The notes: generated by a model from the sequence alone, not told the origin. Shown: positions 34,560 to 43,558, numbered from the stretch's first letter. The stretch: DNA of 64,000 nucleotides from Sphingomonas adhaesiva (GCF_036946125.1 NZ_JAQIJT010000002.1:2044001-2108000), one strand, 5' to 3'. Program-made: numbers and translations.

Positions 34560-36113
34560 TCATTCCCATTCGATCGTGCCCGGCGGCTTCGAGGTATAGT
34601 CGTAGGTCACGCGGTTCACGCCCTTCACCTCGTTGACGATTCGCGTCGCGACCCGCGGCAGGAAGTCGCCCGGAAACTGGAACGCCTGCGCGGTCATGCC
34701 GTCGGTCGAGGTCACCGCACGCAGCGCCAGCACGCTGTCATAGGTCCGCCCGTCGCCCATTACGCCGACCGACCGCACCGGCAGCAGCACCGCGAACGCC
34801 TGCCAGATCGTGTCGTAGAGCCCGGCGTTGCGGATTTCCTCCAGATAGATCGCATCCGCCTTGCGCAGGATGTCGCACCGCTCCTTCGTCACCTCGCCCG
34901 GCAGGCGGATCGCCAGCCCCGGCCCGGGGAAGGGATGCCGCCCGACGAACACGTCCGGCAGCCCCAGCTCGCGACCCAGCGCGCGCACCTCGTCCTTGAA
35001 CAGCTCGCGCAGCGGCTCGACCAGCTTCATATTCATCCGCTCGGGCAGGCCGCCGACATTGTGGTGGCTCTTGATCGTCACCGACGGGCCGCCGGTGAAG
35101 CTGACGCTCTCGATCACGTCGGGGTAGAGCGTACCCTGCGCCAGGAAGTCGGCGCCGCCGATCTTCTTCGCCTGCGCCTCGAACACCTCGATGAAGGTCC
35201 TGCCGATGAACTTGCGCTTGGCCTCCGGGTCGGTGACGCCGGCGAGACCGCCGAGGAACGTCTCCTCGACGTTCACATGCACCAGCGGGATGTTGTAGGC
35301 GCCGCGGAACAGGCCGACGACCTGATCCGCCTCCCCGGCGCGCAGCAGGCCGTGGTCGACGAAGACGCAGGTCAGCTGGTCGCCGATCGCCTCGTGGATG
35401 AGCACCGCCGCGACCGCCGAATCGACCCCGCCCGACAGGCCGCAGATGACGCGGCCCGTACCGACCTGCTCGCGGATCTCCGCGATCTTGGTGGCGCGGA
35501 ACTCGGCCATCGTCCAGTCGCCGGCCAGCCCGCAGACGTGACGCGCGAAATTGGCGATCAGCTTGCCGCCGTCGGGGGTGTGGACCACCTCGGGGTGGAA
35601 TTGCATCCCGTAATAGCGCCGCGCCTCATCGGCGACGACCGCATAAGGCGCGCCGGGCGAGGTCGCCACGGGGGCGAAGCCGGGGGCGAGCGCCGCGACA
35701 TGGTCGCCGTGGCTCATCCACACCTGGTGCCGCTCGCCGCTTTGCCACAGGCCGTCGAACAGCGCGCAATCGCCCTCGACCGTGACATAGGCCTCGCCGA
35801 ACTCGCCCGAATTTCCCTTGTCGACGCGCCCGCCGAGCTGCGCGGTCATCACCTGCTGGCCATAGCAGATGCCCATGACGGGCACGCCGCTGTCGAACAC
35901 CGCCTGCGGCGCGCGCGGGCTGCCCTCGTCCACCACCGATGCGGGACCGCCCGACAGGATGACGCCCCTGGGCTTCATCCGCTCGAACGCGTCGGCCGCG
36001 GACTGGAACGGCGCGATCTCGCTATAGACCCCCGCCTCGCGCACGCGGCGCGCGATCAGCTGGGTCACCTGGCTGCCGAAATCGATGATGAGGATGCTGT
36101 CGGGGTGTTCCAT
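34560..36113 (-). CDS. guaA: GMP synthase (glutamine-hydrolysing)
   Basis: A 517-residue enzyme converting XMP, ATP and glutamine to GMP. The N-terminal class I amidotransferase domain has GICYGQQ with nucleophile Cys83 and, further on, MQFHPEV. The ATP pyrophosphatase domain has the P-loop GLSGGVDSAV. The C-terminal dimerisation domain ends in TYDYTSKPPGTIEWE, the normal end of the family. All expected motifs are present and the length is normal. Downstream it converges on the small 48-residue ORF. Confidence 0.97.
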   Translation of the reverse strand: MEHPDSILIIDFGSQVTQLIARRVREAGVYSEIAPFQSAADAFERMKPRGVILSGGPASVVDEGSPRAPQAVFDSGVPVMGICYGQQVMTAQLGGRVDKGNSGEFGEAYVTVEGDCALFDGLWQSGERHQVWMSHGDHVAALAPGFAPVATSPGAPYAVVADEARRYYGMQFHPEVVHTPDGGKLIANFARHVCGLAGDWTMAEFRATKIAEIREQVGTGRVICGLSGGVDSAVAAVLIHEAIGDQLTCVFVDHGLLRAGEADQVVGLFRGAYNIPLVHVNVEETFLGGLAGVTDPEAKRKFIGRTFIEVFEAQAKKIGGADFLAQGTLYPDVIESVSFTGGPSVTIKSHHNVGGLPERMNMKLVEPLRELFKDEVRALGRELGLPDVFVGRHPFPGPGLAIRLPGEVTKERCDILRKADAIYLEEIRNAGLYDTIWQAFAVLLPVRSVGVMGDGRTYDSVLALRAVTSTDGMTAQAFQFPGDFLPRVATRIVNEVKGVNRVTYDYTSKPPGTIEWE

Positions 36114-36161
36114 GGCGGGCCTGTAGCCGGTGGCGTGCGCGGGTGGAAGGGGTGCGGGCCG

Positions 36162-36932
36162 CTATGCCGCGACCGCGGCGGATGCCGACGCGGGCGGCAG
36201 GACCGGACGCGGCAGCGCCATCAGTGCCGGGCGTGCCAGCAGATAGCCCTGCATGTAGCGTACGCCCATGGCGCGCAGCGTCTCATATTCGCCGGGCGTC
36301 TCGATCCCCTCTGCCAGCACGGTGATCCCCATGCGCGCGAACATGCCCAACAGCCCCTCGACGATCATCCGCCGCGGCATGCTGGTATCGATGTTGCGGA
36401 TCAGCTCCATATCGAGCTTGACGATGTCGGTCTGCAACCGCGCGAGGAGCGACAGCCCGGCGTGACCGGCGCCGAAATCGTCGAGCGCGGTGGCGAAGCC
36501 CATGCGGCGATAGGTGTCGATGATGTTGGCGACATGCCCGGTGTCGGTCATCTCCTCATTCTCGGTGAACTCGAAGATCAGGCGCTTCGTGGGAAAACCC
36601 ACCGCCGCGGCGGTCTTCAGCGTCAGCTGGATACAGGCGACGGGCGAATAGACCGCATTGGGCAGGAAGTTGATCGACAGCCGCGCCCCGGTGTCGAGGA
36701 TCCCGGCCGCGACCGCATGGGTGATGGCGGCCACCCGGCATTGCTGGTCGAAGGCGTAGCGAGCCTGTGGCGTGACGCGCGCCAGCACCTCCGCCGCCGA
36801 TTCCCCATGGATGCCGCGGACCAGCGCCTCATAGGCCCAGACGTCACCCGTCCGGACATCCACGATCGGCTGATACGCCATCGCCAGTTCGAACGGCTCG
36901 GCCGCGCCGCGGCATCCCTCGCACCCACTCAT
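36162..36932 (-). CDS. Stand-alone EAL-domain c-di-GMP phosphodiesterase
   Basis: A 256-residue protein that is almost only an EAL domain. Catalytic signatures look intact: YEALVRG, INFLPNA, FEFTENEE, the loop motif DDFGAGHAG, IVKLDMELI, LAEGIET and QGYLLARP. It should therefore hydrolyse c-di-GMP. There is no GGDEF, PAS, BLUF or membrane part; the N-terminus has a short Cys-containing stretch (SGCEGCRG). A GAGGAG site lies about ten bases before the ATG. It follows guaA's start with only 48 bases between. Confidence 0.9.
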   Translation of the reverse strand: MSGCEGCRGAAEPFELAMAYQPIVDVRTGDVWAYEALVRGIHGESAAEVLARVTPQARYAFDQQCRVAAITHAVAAGILDTGARLSINFLPNAVYSPVACIQLTLKTAAAVGFPTKRLIFEFTENEEMTDTGHVANIIDTYRRMGFATALDDFGAGHAGLSLLARLQTDIVKLDMELIRNIDTSMPRRMIVEGLLGMFARMGITVLAEGIETPGEYETLRAMGVRYMQGYLLARPALMALPRPVLPPASASAAVAA

Positions 36933-37156
36933 CGTCGAAACTCCTCATCCGACCCCTTCGACCATGGAGGTTAACGAATCCCGTCATCGCCCTCTCTGCC
37001 GGGGCAGCGACTCGGCGGAAGTTGACAAAGTTGACGCCACGTCGCGCCCGGAACTCCTCCCCCGCGAGCATTCCCCCATGGCCCGGACGCCCGCCCGCGA
37101 AGGAACCCGTGACGGATACCACGTCATGTGCGCTGTAGGACAGCGCGACGAACCAC
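36933..37156. other. Intergenic region upstream of the EAL gene
   Basis: About 220 bases between the EAL gene start and the ribosomal-operon terminator. It should hold the EAL gene promoter, but no convincing -35/-10 pair is visible. A short direct repeat GTTGAC-AAA-GTTGAC sits at 37021-37035. No gene-like frame is supported. Confidence 0.4.
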
Positions 37157-37192
37157 AAGAAAAAGGGGCCGCGCCATCGCTGGCGCGGCCCC
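37157..37192 (-). terminator. Intrinsic terminator of the ribosomal-protein operon
   Basis: On the minus strand a 12-base-pair perfect stem (GGGGCCGCGCCA with its complement, loop GCGA) is followed directly by TTTTTCTT. It lies 28 bases after the rplQ stop and is a textbook rho-independent terminator. Confidence 0.92.
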
Positions 37193-37219
37193 CTCCCGGA
37201 AACGTTCGTGACGCGCCGA

Positions 37220-37645
37220 TCAGGCGGCGGCGTCGAAATCCTCGTCGTCGTTCATCACCGGACCCGAATCCTGGCCCTTCGCCGAGACGTCGCGGTCGAC
37301 GAACTCGATGATCGCCATCGGCGAGGCGTCCGACGCGCGGATGCCCGCCTTGATGATGCGGGTGTAGCCGCCGTTGCGCGAGGCGTAGCGCGACGCCAGC
37401 ACGTCGAACAGCTTCACCAGCTGCGCATCGTCGAGCAGGCGCGCATGCGCCAGACGACGGTTGGACAGCCCGCCCTTCTTCGCCAGCGTGACCAGCTTCT
37501 CGACGTAGGGGCGCAGCTCCTTCGCCTTGGCGACGGTGGTGGTGATCTGCTCGTGCTTGATGAGCGCGGCCGACATGTTGCGGAACAGTGCGATACGATG
37601 AGCCGAGGTACGCTGCAGCTTACGACCGCCAACACGATGACGCAT
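37220..37645 (-). CDS. rplQ: 50S ribosomal protein L17
   Basis: A 141-residue protein with the family start MRHRVGGRKLQRTSAHRIAL and the conserved TTVAKAKELRPYVEKLVTLA. L17 is the last gene of the alpha operon and binds near the peptide exit. An acidic tail (NDDEDFDAAA) extends the C-terminus past the core. It follows rpoA after 214 bases that carry two strong hairpins, and a terminator closes the operon. Confidence 0.97.
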   Translation of the reverse strand: MRHRVGGRKLQRTSAHRIALFRNMSAALIKHEQITTTVAKAKELRPYVEKLVTLAKKGGLSNRRLAHARLLDDAQLVKLFDVLASRYASRNGGYTRIIKAGIRASDASPMAIIEFVDRDVSAKGQDSGPVMNDDEDFDAAA

Positions 37646-37760
37646 GATATGTCCTTCTCGTTCGCTCGGGGGCCGTGTCAGGTACCCCGGACCAGGTGGG
37701 ACGGCAGGCCACCGGGAAAACCGTCACCTCCGCGCAGGAGGTCCAAAACATCGGCCGGTC

Positions 37761-37852
37761 ACGACGCGGCGAAGCCGCGTCGTCGGTCGGGGCGGCTCGC
37801 CGCCCCGCCGGCCGGGCCTGGCCTGTCTCCGCCGCAAGCACGCTTGCGGCGG
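37761..37852 (-). other. Two stable hairpins between rpoA and rplQ
   Basis: Stem one has arms 37761-37770 and 37774-37783 (ACGACGCGGC, loop GAA). Stem two has arms 37829-37838 and 37843-37852 (CCGCCGCAAG, loop CACG) and lies seven bases after the rpoA stop. Neither has a T-run, so they are more likely RNA-stability or partial-pausing elements than terminators. Confidence 0.7.
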
Positions 37853-37859
37853 TGCAGGC

Positions 37860-38921
37860 TCAACCCATTATTTCCTGTTCCAGCTTCTTGGCGACTTCCT
37901 CGATGTTCTCGGGCGGCCAGCCGGGGATTTCCATGCCCAGCCGCAGCCCCATCGACGACAGCACTTCCTTGATCTCGTTCAAGGACTTGCGCCCGAAGTT
38001 CGGGGTACGCAGCATCTCGGCCTCGGTCTTGCCGACCAGATCGCCGATATAGATGATGTTGTCGTTCTTCAGGCAGTTCGCCGAGCGCACCGACAGCTCC
38101 AGCTCGTCCACCTTCTTCAGGAGGTAGCGGTTGATCTGCTGCGTGTCGCTGGTCGCCTCGCCCGCGGCCGCCGGAGCCGCGACGCCGACCGGCGCCGAGC
38201 GCGTGACCGCCGAATCGTCGAAGTGGACGAACAGCGCCAGCTGGTCCTGCAGGATGCGGCCGGCATAACCCACCGCGTCCTCGGGCGTGACCGTGCCGTC
38301 GGTCTCGATCGTCAACGTCAGCTTGTCGTAATCCAGGTCCTGACCGACGCGGGTCGGGTCGACCTTGTACGACACCTGGCGCACCGGCGAGTACAGCGCG
38401 TCGACCGGGATCAGCCCGATCGGCGCATCCGCCGGACGGTTCGCGACCGCCGCGACATAGCCCTTACCGACGTCCGCGGTCAGCTCCATGTTGAGCGTCG
38501 CGCCTTCGTCCAGGTGGCAGATGACCAGCTCGGGGTTCATCACCTCGATGTCGCCCGACACCGCGATGTCGCCCGCCTTCACCGCCGCCGGACCCGTCGC
38601 GGACAGCTGGAGCCGCTTCGGCCCCTCGCCCTGCATGCGGATCGCGATCTGCTTCACGTTCAGGACGATGTCGGTCACGTCCTCGCGGACGCCCGCCAGG
38701 CTGCTGAATTCGTGCAGCACGTTCTCGATCTTGATCGACGTGACCGCCGCGCCCTGAAGCGACGACAGCAGCACGCGACGCAGCGCGTTGCCGAGCGTCA
38801 GGCCGAAGCCGCGCTCCAGCGGCTCGGCCACGAAGGTCGCCTTGCGCTTGCCGTCACCGCTCTTCTTCTCGAGCTGGTTGGGCTTCTTCAGTTCTTGCCA
38901 GTTCTTTGCGTTGACAGACAA
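37860..38921 (-). CDS. rpoA: DNA-directed RNA polymerase alpha subunit
   Basis: A 353-residue protein with the N-terminal assembly domain (FVAEPLERGFGLTLGNALRR, VLLSSLQGAAV) and the C-terminal promoter-binding domain (LELSVRSANCLKNDNI, LLRTPNFGRKSLNEI-like segment). A Pro/Ala linker (about 250-265) joins them. The start codon is TTG at 38921 with GGACGAG upstream; this places the normal first residues SVNAKNWQELKKPN at the N-terminus. It follows rpsK. Confidence 0.96.
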   Translation of the reverse strand: MSVNAKNWQELKKPNQLEKKSGDGKRKATFVAEPLERGFGLTLGNALRRVLLSSLQGAAVTSIKIENVLHEFSSLAGVREDVTDIVLNVKQIAIRMQGEGPKRLQLSATGPAAVKAGDIAVSGDIEVMNPELVICHLDEGATLNMELTADVGKGYVAAVANRPADAPIGLIPVDALYSPVRQVSYKVDPTRVGQDLDYDKLTLTIETDGTVTPEDAVGYAGRILQDQLALFVHFDDSAVTRSAPVGVAAPAAAGEATSDTQQINRYLLKKVDELELSVRSANCLKNDNIIYIGDLVGKTEAEMLRTPNFGRKSLNEIKEVLSSMGLRLGMEIPGWPPENIEEVAKKLEQEIMG

Positions 38922-38945
38922 GCTCTCGTCCCCTGGGGTTGGGCA

Positions 38946-38963
38946 CCCCCGCGAGCGCGGGGG
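38946..38963 (-). other. Hairpin between rpsK and rpoA
   Basis: Arms CCCCCGCG and CGCGGGGG with a two-base loop, about 25 bases before the rpoA start. Its closeness to the TTG start means it could affect rpoA translation. There is no T-run. Confidence 0.55.
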
Positions 38964-39015
38964 AGCCGGAGTAGTAGCCGCAGCCGCTCGTCAGCGGCCA
39001 CGCGAAGAAGAACGA

Positions 39016-39405
39016 TCAGACGCGACGCCGCTTCGACGGACGCACGCCGTTGTGCGGGATCGAGGTCACGTCGCGGATCGACGTGATCTGGAAGCCGACC
39101 GCCTGCAGCGCGCGCAGCGCCGATTCGCGACCCGAACCCGGACCCTTCACCTCGACCTCGAGCGTGCGGACGCCGTGCTCGGCGGCCTTCTTGCCCGCGT
39201 CCTCGGCCGCGACCTGCGCCGCATACGGGGTCGACTTGCGCGAGCCCTTGAAGCCCATCATGCCGGCCGACGACCAGCTGATCGCATTGCCCTGCGCATC
39301 GGTGATGGTGATCATGGTGTTGTTGAAGCTGGCGTTCACGTGCGCGACGCCCGCGGTGATGTTCTTGCGTTCGCGCCGACGAAGGCGCTGCGGTGCCTGA
39401 GCCAT
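39016..39405 (-). CDS. rpsK: 30S ribosomal protein S11
   Basis: A 129-residue protein with ITAGVAHVNASFNNTMITIT, SSAGMMGFKGSRKSTPYAAQ and the basic end DVTSIPHNGVRPSKRRRV, all standard for S11. S11 sits in the small-subunit platform beside S7 and the mRNA exit path. It lies between rpsM and rpoA, the usual alpha-operon order. Confidence 0.97.
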   Translation of the reverse strand: MAQAPQRLRRRERKNITAGVAHVNASFNNTMITITDAQGNAISWSSAGMMGFKGSRKSTPYAAQVAAEDAGKKAAEHGVRTLEVEVKGPGSGRESALRALQAVGFQITSIRDVTSIPHNGVRPSKRRRV

Positions 39406-39486
39406 GTGGTATTCCTGACCTGTATCTTCAATACGGAGGGCGGGAGGCTGTCAGCCGTCGACCTGCCTCCGGTGGAGAAGAAGTAG

Positions 39487-39509
39487 AAAATCGTCCCCCG
39501 GACGATTTT
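39487..39509 (-). other. Hairpin at the rpsM stop codon
   Basis: Arms AAAATCGTC (39487-39495) and GACGATTTT (39501-39509) enclose a short C/G loop at the rpsM TAA. On the minus strand it is followed by CTACTTCTTC, so it is at most a weak terminator. Confidence 0.55.
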
Positions 39510-39877
39510 TACTTCTTCTTGCCCGCGATCGGCTTCGCCTTGCCCTTGCGGGTGCGCGCGTTGGTGTGCGTGCGCTGGCCGCGGACCGGCAGGCCCTTGC
39601 GGTGGCGCAGGCCGCGATAGCAGGCCAGGTCCATCAGGCGCTTGATGTTCATCGCGGTCTGGCGGCGCAGGTCGCCCTCGACGCTGTACGACGCGTCGAT
39701 CGTCTCGCGGATCTGCAGGATCTCCTGGTCGGAGAGGTCCTGGACGCGGCGGTCGGCGGCGATCTCCAGCTTGTCGGTGATCTCCTTGGCCTTCGCCGGA
39801 CCGATGCCGTGGATATAGGTCAGCGCGATGATAACGCGCTTGTTGGTGGGGATGTTGACCCCCGCGATACGTGCCAT
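39509..39877 (-). CDS. rpsM: 30S ribosomal protein S13
   Basis: A 122-residue protein starting MARIAGVNIPTNKRVIIALT with the GIGPAKAKEI helix-turn and the C-terminal basic tail (RGQRTHTNARTRKGKAKPIA). S13 contacts tRNA and the large subunit at the head of the 30S. No rpmJ (L36) is found between secY and this gene; adk and a small membrane gene are there instead. Confidence 0.97.
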   Translation of the reverse strand: MARIAGVNIPTNKRVIIALTYIHGIGPAKAKEITDKLEIAADRRVQDLSDQEILQIRETIDASYSVEGDLRRQTAMNIKRLMDLACYRGLRHRKGLPVRGQRTHTNARTRKGKAKPIAGKKK

Positions 39878-40064
39878 GAACTACGTCCTCCTGTGCTCCA
39901 CGGGATGCGGCATGGCTGCCACGCACCCCATCTCGTCGCATTGCGCTCCACCCTTCCGCTTCCGATTCGCCCCCGCGACACGCAGGAACGCGGCGGACGC
40001 ACATGTACGCCGCCGACGATCGGTGGATGGAAGGAAGGTCGGATAGGCGCGCGCCAACGCACTG

Positions 40065-40298
40065 TCAAGCGCGCGGTTCCCGCCGGTGGCGCAGCCCCAC
40101 CCACCGCCGGAGCGCGACCACGAACCAGATCAGCTCCACCGCGCCGAACGGCCACGCCCCCTGAAGGAAGCCGTACGCCGACCCCATCAGGCACCCGAGC
40201 GCGAACAGGAACGTCCAGAAGGGCGCGCGATCCTCCAGCACGTAGCAGATCAGCATGAAGGTGACGGCGAACAGGCCGAAGGCGGTGAGGGCGTCCAT
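40065..40298 (-). CDS. Small membrane protein, unknown function
   Basis: A 77-residue protein with about three hydrophobic segments: LTAFGLFAVTFMLICYVL, FWTFLFALGCLMGSAYGFL and AVELIWFVVALRRW, with a basic C-terminus. The ATG at 40298 starts directly at the first membrane segment; a longer upstream extension would be Pro/Arg-rich and implausible. It stands between adk and rpsM in the same direction. I do not recognise the family; the membrane prediction is from the sequence. Confidence 0.65.
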   Translation of the reverse strand: MDALTAFGLFAVTFMLICYVLEDRAPFWTFLFALGCLMGSAYGFLQGAWPFGAVELIWFVVALRRWVGLRHRREPRA

Positions 40299-40594
40299 GA
40301 CGCAAGGCCATGCCCGCGGGAGGCCCCGCCAGGCAAGCCCCGCGCAGGCGACGACACGCGGCGACACATTTGGCGTGCGATGGGGGGGGGGGGAGCCGGC
40401 GGAGGGGAGCCACCCTCCGCCGGCGGGGGACCGCGCCAGGCGACAACACCGGGAGATAGGTGCCGCCTGACGGGGTTCGCGTCGTTTCGACCCCCGCTCT
40501 ATGCCGCACCCCGCTTCTCGAACGCGTGGCGGGCGGATGAACTTTCCGTCATGTCCGCGACGCATCGCGCGCGGCCGCGGTGCGTTCGTGCGGC
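40299..40594. other. Intergenic region with G12 run and 12-bp hairpin
   Basis: A homopolymer of twelve G lies at 40382-40393. Next to it is a perfect 12-base-pair inverted repeat, arms GCCGGCGGAGGG (40395-40406) and 40413-40424, with a six-base loop. There is no T-run after either arm. The region should hold the promoters of the divergent small genes at 40065 and 40595, but no clear promoter is seen. Confidence 0.7.
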
Positions 40595-40807
40595 ATGAGC
40601 GAGCCGCAACGCGCCTATGTGGAGCTGTCGACCGCGCGCCTGACCGCGCGCGCCGGCATCAGCGTGACGCCGGCCGGGCTGATGGCGATCGGAACCATGG
40701 TGTCGATGATCCTGGCGGGCAGCGCCGCGATCGTCGTCGCGGCCCGTACCCCCAGGCTGCGGGACGGGCGCGTCAGCGCGCGCGGAGGATCGCGTCGATC
40801 GCCTTAG
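40595..40807 (+). CDS. Small single-pass membrane protein, unknown function
   Basis: A 70-residue frame. The product begins MSEPQRAYVELSTARLTARA, then ISVTPAGLMAIGTMVSMILAGSAAIVVAAR, a clear membrane helix, and ends in a short basic tail. The tail overlaps the end of convergent adk by 35 bases. Composition is protein-like in this frame and not in the shadows around it. There is no named family I can assign, and the ribosome site is weak. Confidence 0.5.
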   Translation: MSEPQRAYVELSTARLTARAGISVTPAGLMAIGTMVSMILAGSAAIVVAARTPRLRDGRVSARGGSRRSP

Positions 40808-41420
40808 TCACGACCGCGATATCGGCCATGCCGTCGACGCGGCGCAGCAGCCCGCGCGATTCGTAGATCGGGATGATCGGCGCGGTCTTGGCCCGGTATT
40901 CGGCCATGCGCGTCCGCACCGTCTCCTCATTGTCGTCGGGGCGGCGCTTGAACTCGGTCGCGCCGCAGGCGTCGCACACGCCCGCGACCCTGGGCTGCTT
41001 GAACGTGTCGTGATAGCCCGCGCCGCAATGGGCGCAGGTGAACCGGCCGACGATCCGCTCGACCAGCGCATCCTCGTTCACTTCCAGCTCGATCACATGA
41101 TCCAGCCGCTGCCCGCGATCCTGCAATAGTCCATCGAGCGACTCCGCCTGCGCCGCGGTGCGCGGATAGCCGTCGAAGATCGCGCCCGCGCCGGTGCCCG
41201 CATCCAGCCGCTCGCCGATGAGCGCGGACACGATCGCGTCGGACACCAGCCCGCCGGCGTCCATGATCGACTTGGCCTCGATCCCGACCGGGGTCCCCGC
41301 CTTCACCGCGGCGCGCAGCATGTCGCCGGTCGACAGCTGCACCATGCCGCGGTCCTCGACCAGCCGCTGCGCCTGCGTGCCCTTGCCCGCACCCGGCGGC
41401 CCCAGGAGGATGATGTTCAC
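40773..41420 (-). CDS. adk: Adenylate kinase (zinc-finger LID type)
   Basis: A 215-residue enzyme interconverting ATP and AMP with two ADP. It has the P-loop LGPPGAGKGT at the N-terminus, the AMP-binding region LSTGDMLRAAV and DGYPRTAAQAE. Its LID domain holds four cysteines (CAHCG and CDACG), so it binds a structural zinc, unlike the enterobacterial enzyme. The start is GTG at 41420 with GGGAG upstream. It follows secY, as in many spc operons. Confidence 0.96.
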   Translation of the reverse strand: MNIILLGPPGAGKGTQAQRLVEDRGMVQLSTGDMLRAAVKAGTPVGIEAKSIMDAGGLVSDAIVSALIGERLDAGTGAGAIFDGYPRTAAQAESLDGLLQDRGQRLDHVIELEVNEDALVERIVGRFTCAHCGAGYHDTFKQPRVAGVCDACGATEFKRRPDDNEETVRTRMAEYRAKTAPIIPIYESRGLLRRVDGMADIAVVTKAIDAILRAR

Positions 41421-41476
41421 GAAGCCCCGCTCCCTTTCGTCACTCGTCCCGCACCCTACACTCGACCGGCACCGCG

Positions 41477-42823
41477 TCAGCGGCGGCGCGCGCCCTTCAG
41501 CTTCGACTTCTTGATGAGGTCACCATATTGGTGCGCCAGCAAGTGCGACTGAATCTGCGTCACCGTGTCCATGGTCACGTTCACGACGATGAGCAAGCTC
41601 GTTCCGCCCAGATAGAAGGGGATCGAGAGCGCCGAGACGAGATATTCCGGCACCACGCAGATGAAGGTGAGGTACGCCGCACCGATTACCGTGATGCGGG
41701 TCAGCACATAGTCGAAATACGTCTCGGTATTCTTGCCCGGGCGGATGCCTGGGATGAACCCGCCGTAGCGCTTCAGATTCTCCGCGGTCTCCTCCGGGTT
41801 GAACACCACCGCGGTGTAGAAGAACGAGAAGAAGATGATCCCCGCCGCATAGAGTGCCATGTAGATCGGCGAGCCGTGCTGGAGATACTGGTTCAGCGTG
41901 ATGAGCACGTCGCCGAAGCGGCTCTCGCCCGACACGCGGTTGCCCGCGAACTGCGTGATCGTCAGCGGCAGCAGCAGCAGCGACGAGGCGAAGATCGGCG
42001 GGATCACGCCCGCGGTGTTGATCTTCAGCGGCAGGTGGCTGCGATCGGCCTGCATCCCGCGCTGTGTCTGGCGCTTGGGATACTGGATCAGGATGCGGCG
42101 CTGCGCGCGCTCCATGAAGCAGATCAGCAGGATGAGCCCCACGACGACGACGACGATCGCGATCAGCGTCGGCGCGCCCATCGAGCCCGAGCGGCCGCCC
42201 TCCAGCAGGTTCAGCAGCGTCGTCGGCAGATGCGCGACGATGCCCGCCATGATGATGAGGCTGATGCCGTTGCCGATGCCGCGGCTGGTGATCTGCTCGC
42301 CCAGCCACATCAGGAACATCGTGCCCCCGATCAGCGAGATGACCGCGCCGATGCGGAAGATCATCCCCGGCTCGATCACCGCGCCGCCGGCCTCCAGCCC
42401 GCGCGCGATGAAATAGCCCTGTACCGCGGTCAGCGCGACGGTGCCGTAGCGGGTGTACTGGTTCAGCTTCTTGCGGCCCGATTCGCCTTCCTTCTTGATG
42501 GCGGCGAGCTGCGGGCTGAGGCTGGTGGCCAGCTGCACCACGATCGAGGCGGTGATGTACGGCATCACGCCCAGTGCGATCAGCGACGCGCGCGACAGCG
42601 ATCCGCCGGAGAAGGTGTTGAAGAAGTCGAGCACGCCGCCCTTCATCCGCTCCGCCAGCACGCCCAGCTGCGTCGGGTCGATCCCCGGCAGCGGCACGTA
42701 GCTGAGCAGACGGAAGACGATCAGCGCGCCGATCGTGAACCACAGCCGTTTCTTGAGGTCGGTGGCCTGCGAGAATTTCGCGAGGCTGATGCTCTGCGCC
42801 ATCTGGTCGGCTGCGGATGCCAT
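41477..42823 (-). CDS. secY: Preprotein translocase subunit SecY
   Basis: A 448-residue membrane protein with ten expected helices, the plug and lateral-gate features, and family segments such as RLLSYVPLPGIDPTQL, GVMPYITASIVVQL and FNPEETAENLKRYGGFIPGIRPG. The C-terminus is the basic tail KSKLKGARRR. SecY forms the channel for protein export and membrane insertion. It follows rplO with 161 bases between, in which the 14-base motif AAACGGCGGGAAAC occurs twice in near-identical form. Confidence 0.97.
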   Translation of the reverse strand: MASAADQMAQSISLAKFSQATDLKKRLWFTIGALIVFRLLSYVPLPGIDPTQLGVLAERMKGGVLDFFNTFSGGSLSRASLIALGVMPYITASIVVQLATSLSPQLAAIKKEGESGRKKLNQYTRYGTVALTAVQGYFIARGLEAGGAVIEPGMIFRIGAVISLIGGTMFLMWLGEQITSRGIGNGISLIIMAGIVAHLPTTLLNLLEGGRSGSMGAPTLIAIVVVVVGLILLICFMERAQRRILIQYPKRQTQRGMQADRSHLPLKINTAGVIPPIFASSLLLLPLTITQFAGNRVSGESRFGDVLITLNQYLQHGSPIYMALYAAGIIFFSFFYTAVVFNPEETAENLKRYGGFIPGIRPGKNTETYFDYVLTRITVIGAAYLTFICVVPEYLVSALSIPFYLGGTSLLIVVNVTMDTVTQIQSHLLAHQYGDLIKKSKLKGARRR

Positions 42824-42984
42824 GCGTGTCGATGTCCTGGAAACAAAAACGGCGGGAAACGAAAACGGCGGGAAGCGTTGCTCCGCCCCCCGCCGCTCAT
42901 ATAGGCGCTGGACGCGCCCTGTCTAATCCCGGCGGTTCGATGGCGACATGGCCGGCGCGACGCGTGTCGCCCCGGCCACAGGGA

Positions 42985-43524
42985 TCACGCCTTGAACGAC
43001 GCCTTCTTCTCCTGGCGCGCCTTGTAGGCGACGCCCTTCTTCGCCGCGGCCTTCTCGGCCGCGGGGACGACCTCGATCACGTTGACCGAACCGCCCGCCT
43101 TCTCGATCGCGGCGCGCGCGCCGGCCGACACGCCGGCCACGGTGAACGACAGCTTCGCGGAATACTCGCCCTTGGCGAGCACGCGCACGCCGTCCTTGCC
43201 GCCGCGCGCCAGACCGGCCGCCTTCAGCGCCTCGTGGTCGATGTCGCTGCCGGTCAGCTTGCCCGCGTCGACCGCCTTCTGTATCGCGCCCAGGTTCACC
43301 TCGGCATAATCCTTGGCGAAGATGTTGTTGAAGCCACGCTTCGGCAGACGCATGTGGAGCGGCATCTGGCCGCCCTCGAAGCCGGCGATGGACACGCCCT
43401 CGCGGCTCTTCTGACCCTTGACGCCGCGGCCGCCGGTCTTGCCCTTACCCGAGCCGATGCCGCGTCCGACGCGGATCTTGCGGTGACGGGCGCCCGCGTT
43501 GTCGCGGAGTTCGTTGAGCTTCAT
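42985..43524 (-). CDS. rplO: 50S ribosomal protein L15
   Basis: A 179-residue protein beginning MKLNELRDNAGARHRKIRVG, followed by the Gly-rich GRGIGSGKGKTGGRGVKGQK typical of L15. The ATG at 43524 matches the normal L15 start; a GTG three codons upstream is in frame but less likely. The C-terminus has a Lys/Ala-rich extension (AAEKAAAKKGVAYKARQEKK). It lies behind a terminator-like hairpin after rpmD. Confidence 0.96.
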   Translation of the reverse strand: MKLNELRDNAGARHRKIRVGRGIGSGKGKTGGRGVKGQKSREGVSIAGFEGGQMPLHMRLPKRGFNNIFAKDYAEVNLGAIQKAVDAGKLTGSDIDHEALKAAGLARGGKDGVRVLAKGEYSAKLSFTVAGVSAGARAAIEKAGGSVNVIEVVPAAEKAAAKKGVAYKARQEKKASFKA

Positions 43525-43558
43525 GATAGGCACTCGCTTTCGCTTTTGTCGCGCTGAT

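Noticed and set aside
37021..37060. TTGACA as a -35 box on the plus strand
   Set aside because: No -10 element at 16-18 bases and no supported gene downstream in that direction.
39878..41476. rpmJ (L36) between secY and rpsM
   Set aside because: No short frame with the L36 cysteine/histidine pattern in either strand; the gene must be elsewhere.
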